This document shows, one piece after another, positions 1 to 10,440 of a DNA stretch of 64,000 nt. The DNA is from Sphingobium sp. HWE2-09 (lineage in GTDB: Bacteria; Pseudomonadota; Alphaproteobacteria; Sphingomonadales; Sphingomonadaceae): the NCBI RefSeq assembly GCF_035989265.1, contig NZ_JAYKZX010000003.1:1364001-1428000 (forward strand). Direction: 5' to 3'. Each line of letters starts with the position of its first letter. Position 1 is the stretch's first letter. The notes under the pieces were generated by a model that worked only from the letters and a program-made list of their open reading frames with translations, was not told the origin of the DNA and did no database searches. Both the position numbers and the translations under genes were made by a program.

Positions 1-308
1 ATCGCCTTGAACGTCGCCCCAGCCGCTGCGATCGCCGCCTGCTTCGCCTTTTCGGCCTCAACGACAGGATCCTTGCCCGCGCGCACAAGCGCCCGCGCTG
101 CGTCGCGCCGGTCGCGCGCCTCGGCCAGCGAGACGTCCGGGAACAGGCCGAACGTCAGCCGCTTTTCCGTCTTCCCGATTCGATATTTGAACCGCCAGGA
201 CTTCGCGCCCTTCGTCGTGACGAACAGATGCAGCCCGCCAGAATCAGCGAGCTTATAGTCCCGCTCACCCGGCTTGGCGTTCTTCACTTCGGCGACGGTC
301 AGAGCCAC
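1..308 (-). CDS. Tyrosine-type integrase, N-terminal part (cut by window edge)
   Basis: Site-specific recombinase that would integrate and excise a genomic island or prophage. The minus strand reads from a GTG at 308 into the DUF4102-type arm-binding domain of P4/phage-like integrases: it starts MALTVAEVKNAKPGERDYKL, then GGLHLFVTTKGAKSWRFKYR, then LTFGLFPDVSLAEARDRRDA. An in-frame TAG lies six codons upstream and no ATG or TTG lies between, so GTG with the preceding G-rich stretch is the only reasonable start. About 102 codons are visible; the core and catalytic domains lie left of the window. It sits 154 bp from the 3' end of a tRNA gene and reads away from it, the usual arrangement of a tRNA-targeted element. 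Family certain; whether the gene is intact cannot be seen. Confidence 0.88.
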   Translation of the reverse strand, partial: MALTVAEVKNAKPGERDYKLADSGGLHLFVTTKGAKSWRFKYRIGKTEKRLTFGLFPDVSLAEARDRRDAARALVRAGKDPVVEAEKAKQAAIAAAGATFKA

Positions 309-370
309 GATGCCCCCACGGTTCTAAAAATGCCCCCACCCATGCCCCCCGGTGAGGCGCGCTAGGGTGA
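309..370. repeat. G/C-rich direct repeats between integrase and tRNA
   Basis: Three close copies of a (A)TGCCCCC(A/C) motif occur at about 310-360 just upstream of the integrase start, followed by two GTGAGAT copies at 368-383. Short direct repeats beside an integrase gene are often arm-type integrase or excisionase binding sites. That role is inferred from position only. Confidence 0.35.
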
Positions 371-462
371 GATGACGTGAGATAATGCGTATCTCGCAGC
401 CACGGAAAAGCCTATAGCGCAAATGCACTATGAGAACAAATGGAGATCATGATTGGGAAATA

Positions 463-539
463 TGGTGGGCCCGGCAGGACTTGAACCCGCAACCTATCCG
501 TTATGAGCGGACAGCTCTAACCAGTTGAGCTACAGGCCC
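463..539 (-). tRNA. tRNA with CAU anticodon (probably tRNA-Ile2, otherwise tRNA-Met)
   Basis: A 77-nt cloverleaf with encoded CCA. The acceptor stem GGGCCTG pairs with CGGGCCC, the T arm has GGTTCAAGTCC, and the anticodon loop is CTCATAA, giving CAT at positions 34-36. The overall sequence resembles alphaproteobacterial tRNA-Ile2, whose C34 is modified to lysidine by TilS, more than elongator tRNA-Met; this is a judgement by eye. Its 3' end faces the integrase at 1-308, so the gene is the likely attachment site of the element to the left. Confidence 0.9.
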
Positions 540-563
540 CACCTGCGCAGCCGATAGGCAGCA

Positions 564-1601
564 TTAGGCGGCTTTGCAAGCCCGTCCGTGCACAGGAACG
601 GCGGCGATGAATTGATCCAGGCTGGCGGGGGTTACGCCGCGGCGCGCAAGATGCGCCAATACCCCGTCCCACCACGCGTAAAAGCCGGTGCGGTCTGCTT
701 CATCGCGGACATAGGGCGTGTGCCCCGGCTCCAATGTCGGCGAATGAAAGCTGAAATTCAGTACAGGCACCCCTTCGCCGATCAGCGCGTCGATCGCGGC
801 GATGGCTTCGTGCAGCGGCACCCCCTCGGGCGTCAGGGGAATGCGGCTGAGCATCCTGGCGCGCGACAGGGCGCCTGCGATCGGCCCCATCGCCTGCACG
901 GCGCGGTACAACCGCTCGCCCCCGCCCCGCAACAAGCCGGCAAAGGCGGTGGACAGCGGCAGTTCGATCAGCGACCGCGTCGGCCCCGCCCAATAGGGAT
1001 GCTGCGGTAGCCCGTGGAAATTCGGGCCATGCTGGTGGCTGTAGTCGAAGCGGCAGCGCACCGAACTGTCGAGGCGAAAGCCCGCCGCTTCCAGCAATCG
1101 CGCACTGTTGGGTCCGACCCCGTAGCGCCCGGCGCGATAGGCGATCGGACGACGCCCGAAGCGCTGCTCCATCCGCGCGCACAGCGCCTCCAACTTGGCG
1201 CGCTCCACCTCTTCGGGCAGAAAGCCGACATAGCTGTTGGCGGCGTTCACCGCCTCCACATGCGGCGGGTTGACCCAGGGATGGAGATGCGCGCCGATAT
1301 CGGCGGTGCCATCGCTCGCCCACTGGCCCATCATCGCGGCGGCCGCGTCATTATCGACCACCGGATAATCGGTGACATAGATCGGCTTCACCCCGGCGGC
1401 CGCGAAATAGGCCTGGCCCCGCGCCATCCCGGCCAATGCCGTCACCCCATGACCGGTGCGGCTGAACGGCGCATCCCAGTCGAACTCTTCCTCGGTATCG
1501 ACGAACAGCATGAAGCGCGTGCCGAACGCCGGGTCGAGCGCAATCATATCCTGCGCCAGCGGCGGCTGGAGCAAATTGCCATCATGAAGGTCGTCAGTCA
1601 T
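564..1601 (-). CDS. Polysaccharide deacetylase-like (WalW-type) protein
   Basis: A 345-residue protein with the motifs of the NodB/polysaccharide deacetylase fold. FVDTEEEFDW at about residue 33 holds the acidic residues of motif 1. IGAHLHPW at about 102 holds the metal-binding histidines. YRAGRYGVG at about 155, followed by LLEAAGFRLDSSV, matches motif 3, and NFSFHSPTLEPGH near 284 supplies the C-terminal histidine. There is no signal peptide, so a cytoplasmic or peripheral role is likely. Relatives called WalW lie in exopolysaccharide loci, but here the neighbours are a tRNA and a sensor kinase, so the substrate is unknown. The start is the first ATG of a continuous frame. The fold is well supported and the reaction is inferred. 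Confidence 0.78.
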   Translation of the reverse strand: MTDDLHDGNLLQPPLAQDMIALDPAFGTRFMLFVDTEEEFDWDAPFSRTGHGVTALAGMARGQAYFAAAGVKPIYVTDYPVVDNDAAAAMMGQWASDGTADIGAHLHPWVNPPHVEAVNAANSYVGFLPEEVERAKLEALCARMEQRFGRRPIAYRAGRYGVGPNSARLLEAAGFRLDSSVRCRFDYSHQHGPNFHGLPQHPYWAGPTRSLIELPLSTAFAGLLRGGGERLYRAVQAMGPIAGALSRARMLSRIPLTPEGVPLHEAIAAIDALIGEGVPVLNFSFHSPTLEPGHTPYVRDEADRTGFYAWWDGVLAHLARRGVTPASLDQFIAAVPVHGRACKAA

Positions 1602-1647
1602 GCCCGACGTCTATCGCCCAATGGTTGCGATAGGGTTTCGCCGATCG

Positions 1648-3549
1648 TCAGGCGTGATCGGCCATGCCGCCTGCCGCCGCGACGGCAGGAATGGTTAGCA
1701 GCAACCGCGCCGGTTCGATCGCCAGCCCGCCACCGCATGTCGCCGCCAGTCCACGAATCAAACGCAACGAAAAGCCCAGCCCCAGCAGCGGCCCATCGGC
1801 CCAGTCGCCCCGCGCATCATAGCCCGGATCGAGCAATTGCGCTTCCTCCATGCCGGAGAGGGTCGATGGCCGATCGACAGCAAACACCACCCGGCCCGCG
1901 CCGCCATCAGGCTGGAACCAGCAGGCGCCCGTCACCGCTTCGTCCGGTGCCGCCACGGAGACGGCCGTGCGCAGCAGATGCTGCACCATCCGTTCGCCCT
2001 GCACCGGGTCGATCCGCACCTGCGGCAATCCGGGCGCGATAACGATATCGATAGGCACGTCGCCCTGGTCGCGAAAGCGGGTGGCGACCTGCGTCACCAG
2101 CAGCGCCGGGTCGATCAGTTGCGGCACGGTCGCGCCATCGCCGCGCGATACGCGGGCCGCCAGGTCCAGATCATCGAATGCCGCAAGCAAATGCCGCGCA
2201 TCCACCGCGATCTTGCCCGCCATGTCGCGATATTCGACACCGGCCGCGCCGAACAATTCCTGCTCGATGATCTCGGCAAAGCCCAATATCGCGTTCAGCG
2301 GCGTGCGCAATTCATGGACGAGTTGCCGCAGCGAGTCTGCCGACAAACCGGCAATCGCCATGGCCGCGGGCTTGGGTTCGTTCGCGACCTCATGCAGGAA
2401 CGGACGGCGCGCCTGCCCGCGATAGCCCTGAAAACGGCCGGATCGCGTATCGAAAAAGGGCGTGGCGGACATGCGCCATTCGCCCGCCATCGCGCCACCG
2501 ATAATCGTGTAGCGCCCGTTCTGAAAACCGCTGCGGCGCGCAAACGCACCCGCGACATAGGCGTCGGGACCGCTGCCGCCTTCCATCGCGATGTCGCCCA
2601 GCGTCAGGCCGATCAGCGCCGCGCGCGGCCCCTGATCGATCCAGAGGAGGACGCCTTCCGCATCCGTTTCGAACGCGAAGTCCTTGGGCGCTGGTTCCCT
2701 GACGGGAAAAGCATCGCCATTCGCGGCCTCCGGCGGCTTGCGCGTGCTGGTATAGCGGGCGATCCGGTCGACCAGATTGCGGATCTGGCCTTCATCGCCC
2801 GGCTGCGGGCGCAGCGGCGTCACCGTTGCGGTGGCTTTGGCGTCGGCTGCCCCCGTGTCTAACGCCTTCAGCGAGTCCGGTTCCGCCTGCATGTCCGGGG
2901 TCAGGATCATGTCGCTGTCGCCGACCATGTCCTGCCGCGCCGTGGACAGGACCAGGTCATGCGCACCGAACGCCTCCAGCGCGGTGCGGGTCGCCGCACC
3001 GATATCGCGCCGTCCGCGCAGGACGCCGCGTGCCGTCGGGGTCAGATGCGACAGCAAATCGATCCAGGCCGCTTCCGGCAATTGCGCGCGCGCCGTGGCG
3101 GCAGCGGCGATGGACGGGCGATCATTGGCGAAGAAGGCGACCAGGCTGGGCGATCGCAAACGACTGCCCAATTCCACCACGGTCGCGATTCGCTGCGTCT
3201 CGGTCAATTGGGGCCGCAGGGCGGACAACCGATCGAGCAGAGCGCCCCGCTCCTGCGGGGCCATGGCCGGGCGGTCGGGTCGATCGCGCTGCGCTAACAG
3301 GTCGACGCATTGCCGCCACAACGTCACCGCGCCCAGCCCGCTACGGTCTTCTGCCGCCAGCACTGTCTGCATCAGGTCGTTGAAACGCACGAAATTCCCC
3401 AAGTATTGCGGGTTGGAAGCATATCGATCGACGGCGCGCCGATGCTGCCGCGACCATGGATAGGCGTCCAGCGCCAAAAGGAAAAGACCCCGATCCCGCG
3501 AACGAAAGCGATCGTCGCATAGTGGGACAATTGCATTGCTCTGAAACAT
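1648..3549 (-). CDS. PAS/HisKA sensor-kinase-like protein with degenerate ATPase domain
   Basis: A 633-residue soluble protein. The open frame extends upstream, but that part is basic and low in typical codons; the ATG at 3549 (MFQSNAIVPLCDDRF) leaves room for a shared promoter with the divergent AsnC gene at 3594. Residues 1-240 are helical with no recognised motif. About 300-390 look PAS-like (FAFETDAEGVLLWIDQGPRA). A classical H-box, LRQLVHELRTPLNAILGFAE, gives a phospho-accepting His near 413. The catalytic region is odd: where an N-box is expected it reads MVQHLLRTAV with no Asn, the G1 DxGxG is replaced by VDRPSTL, yet a G2-like LLGLGFSLRLIRG is kept. It may be a weak or non-catalytic kinase. 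No cognate response regulator is adjacent. Confidence 0.72.
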   Translation of the reverse strand: MFQSNAIVPLCDDRFRSRDRGLFLLALDAYPWSRQHRRAVDRYASNPQYLGNFVRFNDLMQTVLAAEDRSGLGAVTLWRQCVDLLAQRDRPDRPAMAPQERGALLDRLSALRPQLTETQRIATVVELGSRLRSPSLVAFFANDRPSIAAAATARAQLPEAAWIDLLSHLTPTARGVLRGRRDIGAATRTALEAFGAHDLVLSTARQDMVGDSDMILTPDMQAEPDSLKALDTGAADAKATATVTPLRPQPGDEGQIRNLVDRIARYTSTRKPPEAANGDAFPVREPAPKDFAFETDAEGVLLWIDQGPRAALIGLTLGDIAMEGGSGPDAYVAGAFARRSGFQNGRYTIIGGAMAGEWRMSATPFFDTRSGRFQGYRGQARRPFLHEVANEPKPAAMAIAGLSADSLRQLVHELRTPLNAILGFAEIIEQELFGAAGVEYRDMAGKIAVDARHLLAAFDDLDLAARVSRGDGATVPQLIDPALLVTQVATRFRDQGDVPIDIVIAPGLPQVRIDPVQGERMVQHLLRTAVSVAAPDEAVTGACWFQPDGGAGRVVFAVDRPSTLSGMEEAQLLDPGYDARGDWADGPLLGLGFSLRLIRGLAATCGGGLAIEPARLLLTIPAVAAAGGMADHA

Positions 3550-3593
3550 TATTATGATGGGTCGCGTCAACAGGACAGGAAATAAGCGAAATA

Positions 3594-4067
3594 ATGGCCG
3601 GCCCCAATATCGACGACATCGACATGCAGATCCTGGGCGAACTGCAACAGGATGGCAGGATGACCAATGTGGAATTGGCCCGCAAAGTCGGCCTGACCGC
3701 GCCACCCTGCCTGCGCCGCGTGCGCGCGCTGGAGGAAGCGGGGGCGATCAAATCCTATCATGCCGTCGTCGATCCGGCGATGCTGGGCTATACCATCACG
3801 GTCTTTGCAATGGTCAGCCTGAAGAGCCAGGCGGAGGATGACCTCAAGGCGTTCCAGGACCATGTCGCATCGCTTCCCGAAGTGCGCGAATGCCACATGC
3901 TGAACGGCGAAATCGACTTTATCTTGAAGGTCGTGGCGCGCGACCTGCAGAGCTTCCAGCAGTTCCTGACGTCGAAACTGACGCCAGCGCCCAATGTGGT
4001 CAGCGTAAAAACGTCGCTGACCATCCGCACGTCCAAGAACCAGCCCGGCGTTCCCCTTCCCGTTTAA
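3594..4067 (+). CDS. Lrp/AsnC family transcriptional regulator
   Basis: A 157-residue regulator of the feast/famine family, which senses amino acids and binds DNA as dimers to octamers. Residues 6-65 form the winged helix: IDDIDMQILGELQQDG, then NVELARKVGLTAPPCLRRVR as the helix-turn-helix. Residues 70-150 form the ligand-binding RAM domain (ITVFAMVSLKS, VRECHMLNGEIDFILKVVARD). The length is normal for the family. It is divergent from the sensor-kinase-like gene at 3549 with a 44-bp gap, so it may control itself and that gene. The ligand cannot be told from sequence. Confidence 0.93.
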   Translation: MAGPNIDDIDMQILGELQQDGRMTNVELARKVGLTAPPCLRRVRALEEAGAIKSYHAVVDPAMLGYTITVFAMVSLKSQAEDDLKAFQDHVASLPEVRECHMLNGEIDFILKVVARDLQSFQQFLTSKLTPAPNVVSVKTSLTIRTSKNQPGVPLPV

Positions 4068-4157
4068 AGGGGTGGCCGCGGCTAAAGCGGTTTGAGATCT
4101 GATTACATCAGACCCACCGATTTAGAGCCTGATGATGTTAGGCAAATGCACATCGTT

Positions 4158-4231
4158 CCGTTCGCTTCGAGCGACGTCGAAAAGCCTGTAGCGCCATGTC
4201 CATGTTTCTCGACGTAGCTCGAAACCAACGG
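4158..4231. repeat. Palindromic intergenic repeat, family A (copy 1)
   Basis: Two arms, CCGTTCGCTTCGAGCGACG (from 4158) and GTTTCTCGACGTAGCTCG (from 4204), are imperfect inverted copies around a 19-bp centre. A near-identical element lies at 40922-40994 after glcB. Presence at two unlinked intergenic sites marks it as a dispersed REP-like repeat, not a local hairpin. Confidence 0.75.
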
Positions 4232-4271
4232 CTAAACAGTAAGCTGCATTGACCAGAACCTGTAGAGAGTT

Positions 4272-4337
4272 GTTCCCCGGCGAAGGCCGGGGTCCAGTTC
4301 GAAGCGTTGGACTTGACCCCAGCCTTAGCCGGGGAAC
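4272..4337. repeat. Palindromic intergenic repeat, family C (copy 1)
   Basis: The arms GTTCCCCGGCGAAGGCCGGG and the inverted AGCCTTAGCCGGGGAAC flank a short centre containing GTCCAG and TGGAC. A second copy at 10418-11543 is split by the IS30-type element, which shows this is a mobile or repeated unit. Confidence 0.75.
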
Positions 4338-4491
4338 GCTCTGACCATCCCAATGAGTCATTATCATCGCGCTATGGTATAAGTTAAAGTCATCATGCGT
4401 CTGGCGCTATGTTTCGCTCCGATTTACCTGTGCTGCCCTTCCGCTCCAGGTCAGAGGGGTCATCTGATAGGCTAGGAAAAACCCCCAGCTA

Positions 4492-5739
4492 TCACCCCGC
4501 CTTGCGGTCCTGATGCGCGGCCCAGGATGACCAGAATCCCGCCATCGCGGTCCAATCACCCGTCACCTGCGCCAGCGTCGCCTGCGCACCGTCCAGATCG
4601 CCCGACCGCGCCAGTGCGACGCCCAGCCGCGCGTTGACGCGCCCGGCATCGACGCCGCCCTTCGACAGGGCCAACCGATAGTTTTCGACAGCCTGCGGGA
4701 ACTGCCCCAGCGAAAAATAGCTGTCGGCCACCGCCAGCGCATCCTTGCCATTGCCGGCGGCTTGCGCCTTCTTCACCTGCGCGGGCAAGGCGGCCAGTTC
4801 CTTGGTCGCCTTGGGCGTCACGCTTTTGAGCAACTGGCTGGTCACGCTCTGGGCCGGAGTCAGCTTGCCTGCGCTGCGACCGGATTCGATGATCGCCTTG
4901 GCTTCCGAATAATAGCCCGATTTCTCGGCCGCCTGGGCGTAGGATTGATAGTCGCGCTCGCTCGCCATCGCGCCATTGGCGGCTTGCAGGCGATAGAGAT
5001 CGAGTTGCAGTTGCGGCTCCAGTTCGGCCGCCGCCTGATAGTTCACCAGCGCGGTGCGCCATTGCGGCTTGCCATCCTGCTGGTTCAACCGGTCGCGATA
5101 TAGCTGCCCCACCTCGGCCCAGTCACCCGCCTGATAGGCCATGGAGATCCCGCGGTCGATCCAGGCCAGGGGAACCGGCTGGCCCGATGCCTTCTGGCGC
5201 GCGATCACGGCCTGCACGAACGGCCGGGCTTCCTTGGGCTTGTTACGGCGCAGGGCAATGTCCGCGCGCAACATGGTCGCGTCGATCCCGTCATAGCCCA
5301 GCGTCTTGGCGTAATCGAGTTGCGCCGTAGCGTCCTCATAGTTGCCGACCATGTAGGACAGATAGGCCGCCACATAGCGCAGCCGCGGCGCTTCGCCACG
5401 CGGCAGGGCGCTGGTCTTGAACATGTCCGTTAGGGCGATCCGTTCCGCCTGCACGTCCCGGCGCTGCGCCGCCAACTGGAACCGCATGCCGGCCGCGACA
5501 TAGGATTCGAAGTCGTTGGTCGGGCTAAGCGCCGAAATCCGTGCACCGGCAGTCGTAGCATCGCGCGTCTTGAGCGCAGCTTCGGCCGACTGCGCAGCGG
5601 CGCGGAAGCTATCGGACATCTCGATCGGCGGACCGGCGATAACCGGCGCTTTTTTCTTCGCGATGGCGGGCGTAGCAAACAGGGCAAGTGCCGCCAGTGT
5701 CGCCACTGGCAGGCGAGAGAAAAACATATCGATGCGCAT
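4492..5739 (-). CDS. Exported helical-repeat (TPR-like) protein, paralogue of next gene
   Basis: A 415-residue secreted protein of unknown function. The start is the ATG at 5739 (MRIDMFFSRLPVATLAALAL): it gives a clean signal peptide ending ...ATPAIA before KKKAPV and follows a GGGGGAGG ribosome site; the longer open frame upstream has no such features. The mature part is Ala/Gln-rich and alpha-helical with TPR-like units, for example AAYLSYMVGNYEDATAQLDYAKTL (split: AYLSYMVGNYEDA / QLDYAKTL) near residue 140 and SYFSLGQFPQAVENYRLALS near 365. The C-terminal GGVDAGRVNARLGVALARSG is closely matched in the neighbour at 5829-7103 (GGVDADEINSRLGIAKAMAG). Same strand and similar length point to a tandem duplication. 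Probably periplasmic. Confidence 0.8.
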   Translation of the reverse strand: MRIDMFFSRLPVATLAALALFATPAIAKKKAPVIAGPPIEMSDSFRAAAQSAEAALKTRDATTAGARISALSPTNDFESYVAAGMRFQLAAQRRDVQAERIALTDMFKTSALPRGEAPRLRYVAAYLSYMVGNYEDATAQLDYAKTLGYDGIDATMLRADIALRRNKPKEARPFVQAVIARQKASGQPVPLAWIDRGISMAYQAGDWAEVGQLYRDRLNQQDGKPQWRTALVNYQAAAELEPQLQLDLYRLQAANGAMASERDYQSYAQAAEKSGYYSEAKAIIESGRSAGKLTPAQSVTSQLLKSVTPKATKELAALPAQVKKAQAAGNGKDALAVADSYFSLGQFPQAVENYRLALSKGGVDAGRVNARLGVALARSGDLDGAQATLAQVTGDWTAMAGFWSSWAAHQDRKAG

Positions 5740-5780
5740 GGCCACCCCGGCCTCCCCCAAGAACAAATCTTCGAAATAAT

Positions 5781-5816
5781 GAAAGAAACGCCGCAGCCTT
5801 ATATGAGGCTGCGGCG
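5781..5816 (-). terminator. Rho-independent terminator after the 5829-7103 gene
   Basis: On the minus strand CGCCGCAGCC and GGCTGCGGCG form a perfect 10-bp stem with an 8-nt loop (TCATATAA), followed by TTTCTTTC. It lies 13 bp after the stop of the upstream repeat-protein gene and before the start of the next one, so the second gene may have its own promoter or depend on read-through. Confidence 0.85.
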
Positions 5817-5828
5817 CTTTATACGTGA

Positions 5829-7103
5829 TCAGGCGCCCTTGGTGCCGACATAGGCCAGCCACAGGCTTGCGACCTGCTTGCGCGATCCGCCTTGCACCGC
5901 CTGGAAGGCCGCCTTGGCGCCCGCATTGTCACCGGCCATCGCCTTGGCGATGCCCAGGCGCGAATTGATCTCATCCGCGTCCACGCCGCCCTTCTGCTTG
6001 GCGAGTTCGAACAGGGTCGCGGCCTTGGCATAATCGCCATAGCCCAGATAGGCGTCGGCGGTCGCCGCGGCGATCTTGCCATTGGGCGCCTTGTTCGCGT
6101 CCGCTTCGGCCGCACCCAGCGTACTCTTGTCGCCAGCAATCTTGGGAACGGCCGCCTGATAGACATCCGCGCCCTGGGTCGCGCTCAGCACGCCTTTCGA
6201 TCGCCCGGCGTCGATCGCCGATTTGACTTCGCCATAGATGCCGGTCTTCGACGCCATTTCGGCATATTCGGTATAGTCCGCCGCGATGACCAGGCCGCCC
6301 GAGACCGAGAGCAGACGCAGCACGTCGAGATTCTCACGGTTTGAGATATTCGGATTGGCGCGCTGGAACAGACGCACCAGCGTACGCAGATTCTCACCAC
6401 TGGGCTGCGCCTGATAGGCCATGGTCGCCCATTCGGTCACGTCCGGCAGCTTGGCGGCTTCGGCGCGGCTGACGCCGATCTGATACCATTGCGCGGGCAC
6501 CTGCTGACCCGAAGCCTTCATGGCGTCGGCGCCGGCCTTCAAAGCGGCCAGCCCCTTCTGGTTGAACCCGCGCGCAGGCTCGACCGCGCCGTTGGCGGTG
6601 CCGGCCTTGCCGAAATAGGCCTGGGCCAACGTCGGCTGGACGCCCTCGGGCTTGTAACCGGCGGCCAAAGCCGCCTCGCCACGCTGGATCGCGACGTCGA
6701 AATTCTTGGCGGCCACGGCCTGTTCGGCGGCGATCGCATTGAACTGCCCAGCCTGCTCCGGCGGGGTCAGGCCGCTGTCGAGCATCTGGTTGAGCGCTTC
6801 GGTCTGCATCGCGCTATCCTTGGACGCGATCGACGCATTCAACTTGATCGCACCGATCTGATATTTGTCGTCATTGGACGTCGCCTTGCTGTCCGCTTCG
6901 GCCAAAGCGGCCTTCGCACCAGCGAAATCCTGCGCTTCGGCGGCCTTCTGCGCGGTCTGCAGCGCCTTGATGACGTCGGGCGACACGTTGAGCTTCGGCC
7001 CGGCCTTCTTCTCTTCCTTCTTCGCGGCAAAGGCAGGCGCGCTGATCGCGCCGCCGGTCATCGCCAAAGCGAGCGCGAGCGCCACCGGGGTTACAAAACG
7101 CAT
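5829..7103 (-). CDS. Exported helical-repeat (TPR-like) protein
   Basis: A 424-residue secreted protein of unknown function. The ATG at 7103 is chosen because MRFVTPVALALALAMTGGAI...APAFA is a clear signal peptide and GAGGAGAAG lies 8-10 bases upstream. The mature protein starts with a Lys/Glu-rich stretch (AKKEEKKAGPKLNVS) and continues as Ala-rich helical hairpins resembling TPRs, e.g. ADAYLGYGDYAKAATLFELA near residue 365. It resembles the downstream gene 4492-5739 along its length, most clearly at the C-terminus. A role in cell-envelope protein interactions is plausible for exported TPR proteins, but nothing here proves one. Confidence 0.8.
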   Translation of the reverse strand: MRFVTPVALALALAMTGGAISAPAFAAKKEEKKAGPKLNVSPDVIKALQTAQKAAEAQDFAGAKAALAEADSKATSNDDKYQIGAIKLNASIASKDSAMQTEALNQMLDSGLTPPEQAGQFNAIAAEQAVAAKNFDVAIQRGEAALAAGYKPEGVQPTLAQAYFGKAGTANGAVEPARGFNQKGLAALKAGADAMKASGQQVPAQWYQIGVSRAEAAKLPDVTEWATMAYQAQPSGENLRTLVRLFQRANPNISNRENLDVLRLLSVSGGLVIAADYTEYAEMASKTGIYGEVKSAIDAGRSKGVLSATQGADVYQAAVPKIAGDKSTLGAAEADANKAPNGKIAAATADAYLGYGDYAKAATLFELAKQKGGVDADEINSRLGIAKAMAGDNAGAKAAFQAVQGGSRKQVASLWLAYVGTKGA

Positions 7104-7383
7104 ATGTCTCTTCTCCTCTTCACGCCTGATGGAGGGGGCCACAGGCGGCCTTTTGCAATTGAGCGCCGATTAGGGGGCGGCGCGTGAATGGCCATTGAAC
7201 AAGCCTAAATCGTCATGGTTTGCAACCGTTATGCGCCCTTTTCGTTCCGCCTGCGAACATATCAGCGCGCCACGCCGCCCTGTCGGCACGCGCGAACGCG
7301 CGATCCCGGCCAAGGGGTGACAGATTTGTTTCGCTCGGCTAGGGATCGGGCAATAGAATCCATCCTGAAAAAAGAGAATCGCA

Positions 7384-10058
<2,675 letters not shown>

Positions 10059-10062
<4 letters not shown>

Positions 10063-10406
10063 GCGACTTGTTCGCCTATAAGGTGCTGACAGCGGAGCAA
10101 TATGCCCAGTTCAAAGCCGACGGCGTGTTCAAAGGCGCGCCGATCGACCTGACCGACGGTTATATCCACATGTCGACCCGCGATCAGGCGGCCGAAACGG
10201 TCGCCAAGCATTTTGCCGGGCAGGATCGGCTGGTCATGCTGATGATCGACCTCGCCCCCTTCGGCGATACGGTAAAATGGGAGGAGTCGCGCGGCGGCGC
10301 ACTCTTCCCGCACCTTTATGGCGACCTGCCGATCAGCGCGGTGGCAGGCAAGGTGGTGCTGCGCATCGGGGATGACGGGCGACACACATTCCCGGCGGGA
10401 TTTTGA
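10059..10406 (+). CDS. DUF952 family protein
   Basis: A small 115-residue cytoplasmic protein. DUF952 features are visible: AYKVLTAEQYAQFKADGVFK at the start, the conserved DGYIHMSTRDQAAETVAKHF in the middle, and FPHLYGDLPISAV near the end. The biochemical function of the family is not established to my knowledge. It overlaps the gyrA stop by four bases (ATGA), so it is probably translated by coupling with gyrA. It is followed directly by a palindromic repeat and the IS30-type element. Confidence 0.88.
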
Positions 10407-10440
10407 GTCGCTGACCTGTTCCCCGGCGAAGGCCGGAGTG

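Larger units (their letters stand above)
4068..4491. other. 424-bp gene-free region with two palindromic repeat elements
   Basis: This gap between the AsnC gene and the convergent repeat-protein gene has no credible coding frame. It contains two different imperfect palindromes, at 4158-4231 and 4272-4337, described separately. The remainder (about 4340-4491) shows no recognisable gene, terminator or RNA. Confidence 0.6.

Noticed and set aside
7..258. 83-codon plus-strand frame at the left edge
   Set aside because: It is opposite the integrase gene and has no features of its own.
3550..3705. N-terminal extension of the sensor-kinase gene
   Set aside because: It would overlap the AsnC gene, is Arg/Pro-rich and lacks family sequence; ATG 3549 is preferred.
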